A program made the translations under genes and the position numbers. This document shows, piece after piece, positions 36,754 through 37,165 of a stretch of DNA of 37,165 nucleotides. Under the pieces are notes generated by a model, which saw only the letters and a list, made by a program, of their open reading frames with translations, ran no database searches and was not told the DNA's origin. Source of the stretch: Pseudomonadota bacterium (GTDB lineage Bacteria > Pseudomonadota > Gammaproteobacteria > Burkholderiales > Burkholderiaceae_C); NCBI GenBank assembly GCA_020161775.1, contig JAIUOW010000025.1, positions 1-37,165 on the forward strand, read 5' to 3'. Each line of letters starts with the position of its first letter. Positions within the stretch are counted from its first letter, which is position 1.

Positions 36754-37165
36754 GTGCGTGCATCTTGGGTAACTGAGTTGTGCGGAGCCACGGATAAACG
36801 ACCCGCGCTTATGCGCATAAATCCGGCGCGAGCCGGATGAATTTCACGAGCAAGACGTGGGAGGGTGGTCGAGGTATAGGGCATGGGAAACACAAGTGAA
36901 CGTTTCGACTGAACCGTCGTAAGAAGCAACAGCTAACTCTTGTCTGCTGGGTAACCAGCGAGCTGTGACCAAAACGGTGACGCGTCTGAGGCTGTGGGTC
37001 ATGTACCTCAGCCTGTTCCCTACGAACGCGCGGCGGATAGAACGTCCCTAACCCCATCGTCTGGCCGGCCGGCCGGATGGGCACCTTGGGAAACGAGGTA
37101 AACCCGATGCATCGCCACCGCCAGTACGGGGTGGCAACCGAAGCGCAAGCGACGGCCATGGTGTA
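36754..37165 (+). ncRNA. 5' part of a probable group II intron ribozyme (continues beyond window)
   Basis: From GTGCG at 36754, the standard group II 5' end, the sequence has a stem closed by a GTAA loop (CTTGG-GTAA-CTGAG), then GGAGCCACGGATAAACGACC and many short GC hairpins. Near 37083 comes CCTTGGGAAACGAGG, a stem with a GAAA loop, and then GGTAAACCCGATG. These resemble domain I of the RmInt1-like (class D/E) introns as I remember them. Domain II onward and the intron-encoded reverse transcriptase would lie past 37165. An alternative 5' end is the GTGCG at 36780. Confidence 0.6.

Noticed and set aside
37066-37079. GGCCGGCCGGCCGG tandem near the right end
   Set aside because: A short GC palindrome run inside the presumed intron; it most likely forms part of a ribozyme stem rather than a separate repeat.

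Overview
The window looks like a chromosomal segment of a high-GC betaproteobacterium, most likely Burkholderiales/Comamonadaceae. The reasons are the split methionine synthase, a Bug-type periplasmic binding protein, LysR regulators in divergent pairs, GTP-dependent PEP carboxykinase and strongly GC-biased third codon positions. No rRNA, intact tRNA or CRISPR array was seen.

Positions 1-11168 are the right-hand part of a Tn7-like transposon of the comM-targeting (Tn6022/AbaR-backbone) type. Its transposition operon tniC-tniA-tniB-tniD(tniQ)-tniE runs leftward from 11061 to 4974 with every junction overlapping. The right end, with three ~21-bp repeats, abuts the 3' half of comM (11169-11839) exactly inside the conserved Gly-Gly-Ser-Pro-Pro-Arg-Pro-Gly-Glu coding stretch. 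The cargo seen here is a 629-codon protein of unknown function converging on tniE, a three-helix membrane protein, and a T4-beta-like protein cut off by an IS21-family element whose istA/istB occupy 1-1300. The left transposon end and the 5' half of comM lie outside the window.

Positions 11840-14318 are a degenerate zone: a MarR regulator pseudogene, another gene remnant, and a lower-GC gene for a serralysin-like secreted metalloprotease with a DUF4214 tail. From 14319 to 28966 is ordinary chromosome: an MFS transporter, a YihY/BrkB membrane protein, the pterin/cobalamin/activation part of MetH, a cNMP-binding protein, a PACE efflux pump with its divergent LysR regulator, the homocysteine part of MetH, a rhodanese, RecQ, a double AAA+ ATPase, threonine ammonia-lyase, a PaaI-like thioesterase and a 49-residue membrane protein with a strong terminator.

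From 29023 to 36245 are pckG with an unusual structured leader and a clear terminator, a dinD homologue, two small reading frames next to a LysR gene, and a second LysR divergent from a Bug solute-binding protein. The last kilobase (36246-37165) has no convincing protein gene. Its final ~410 bases look like the 5' part of a group II intron whose reverse transcriptase would lie beyond the window edge.
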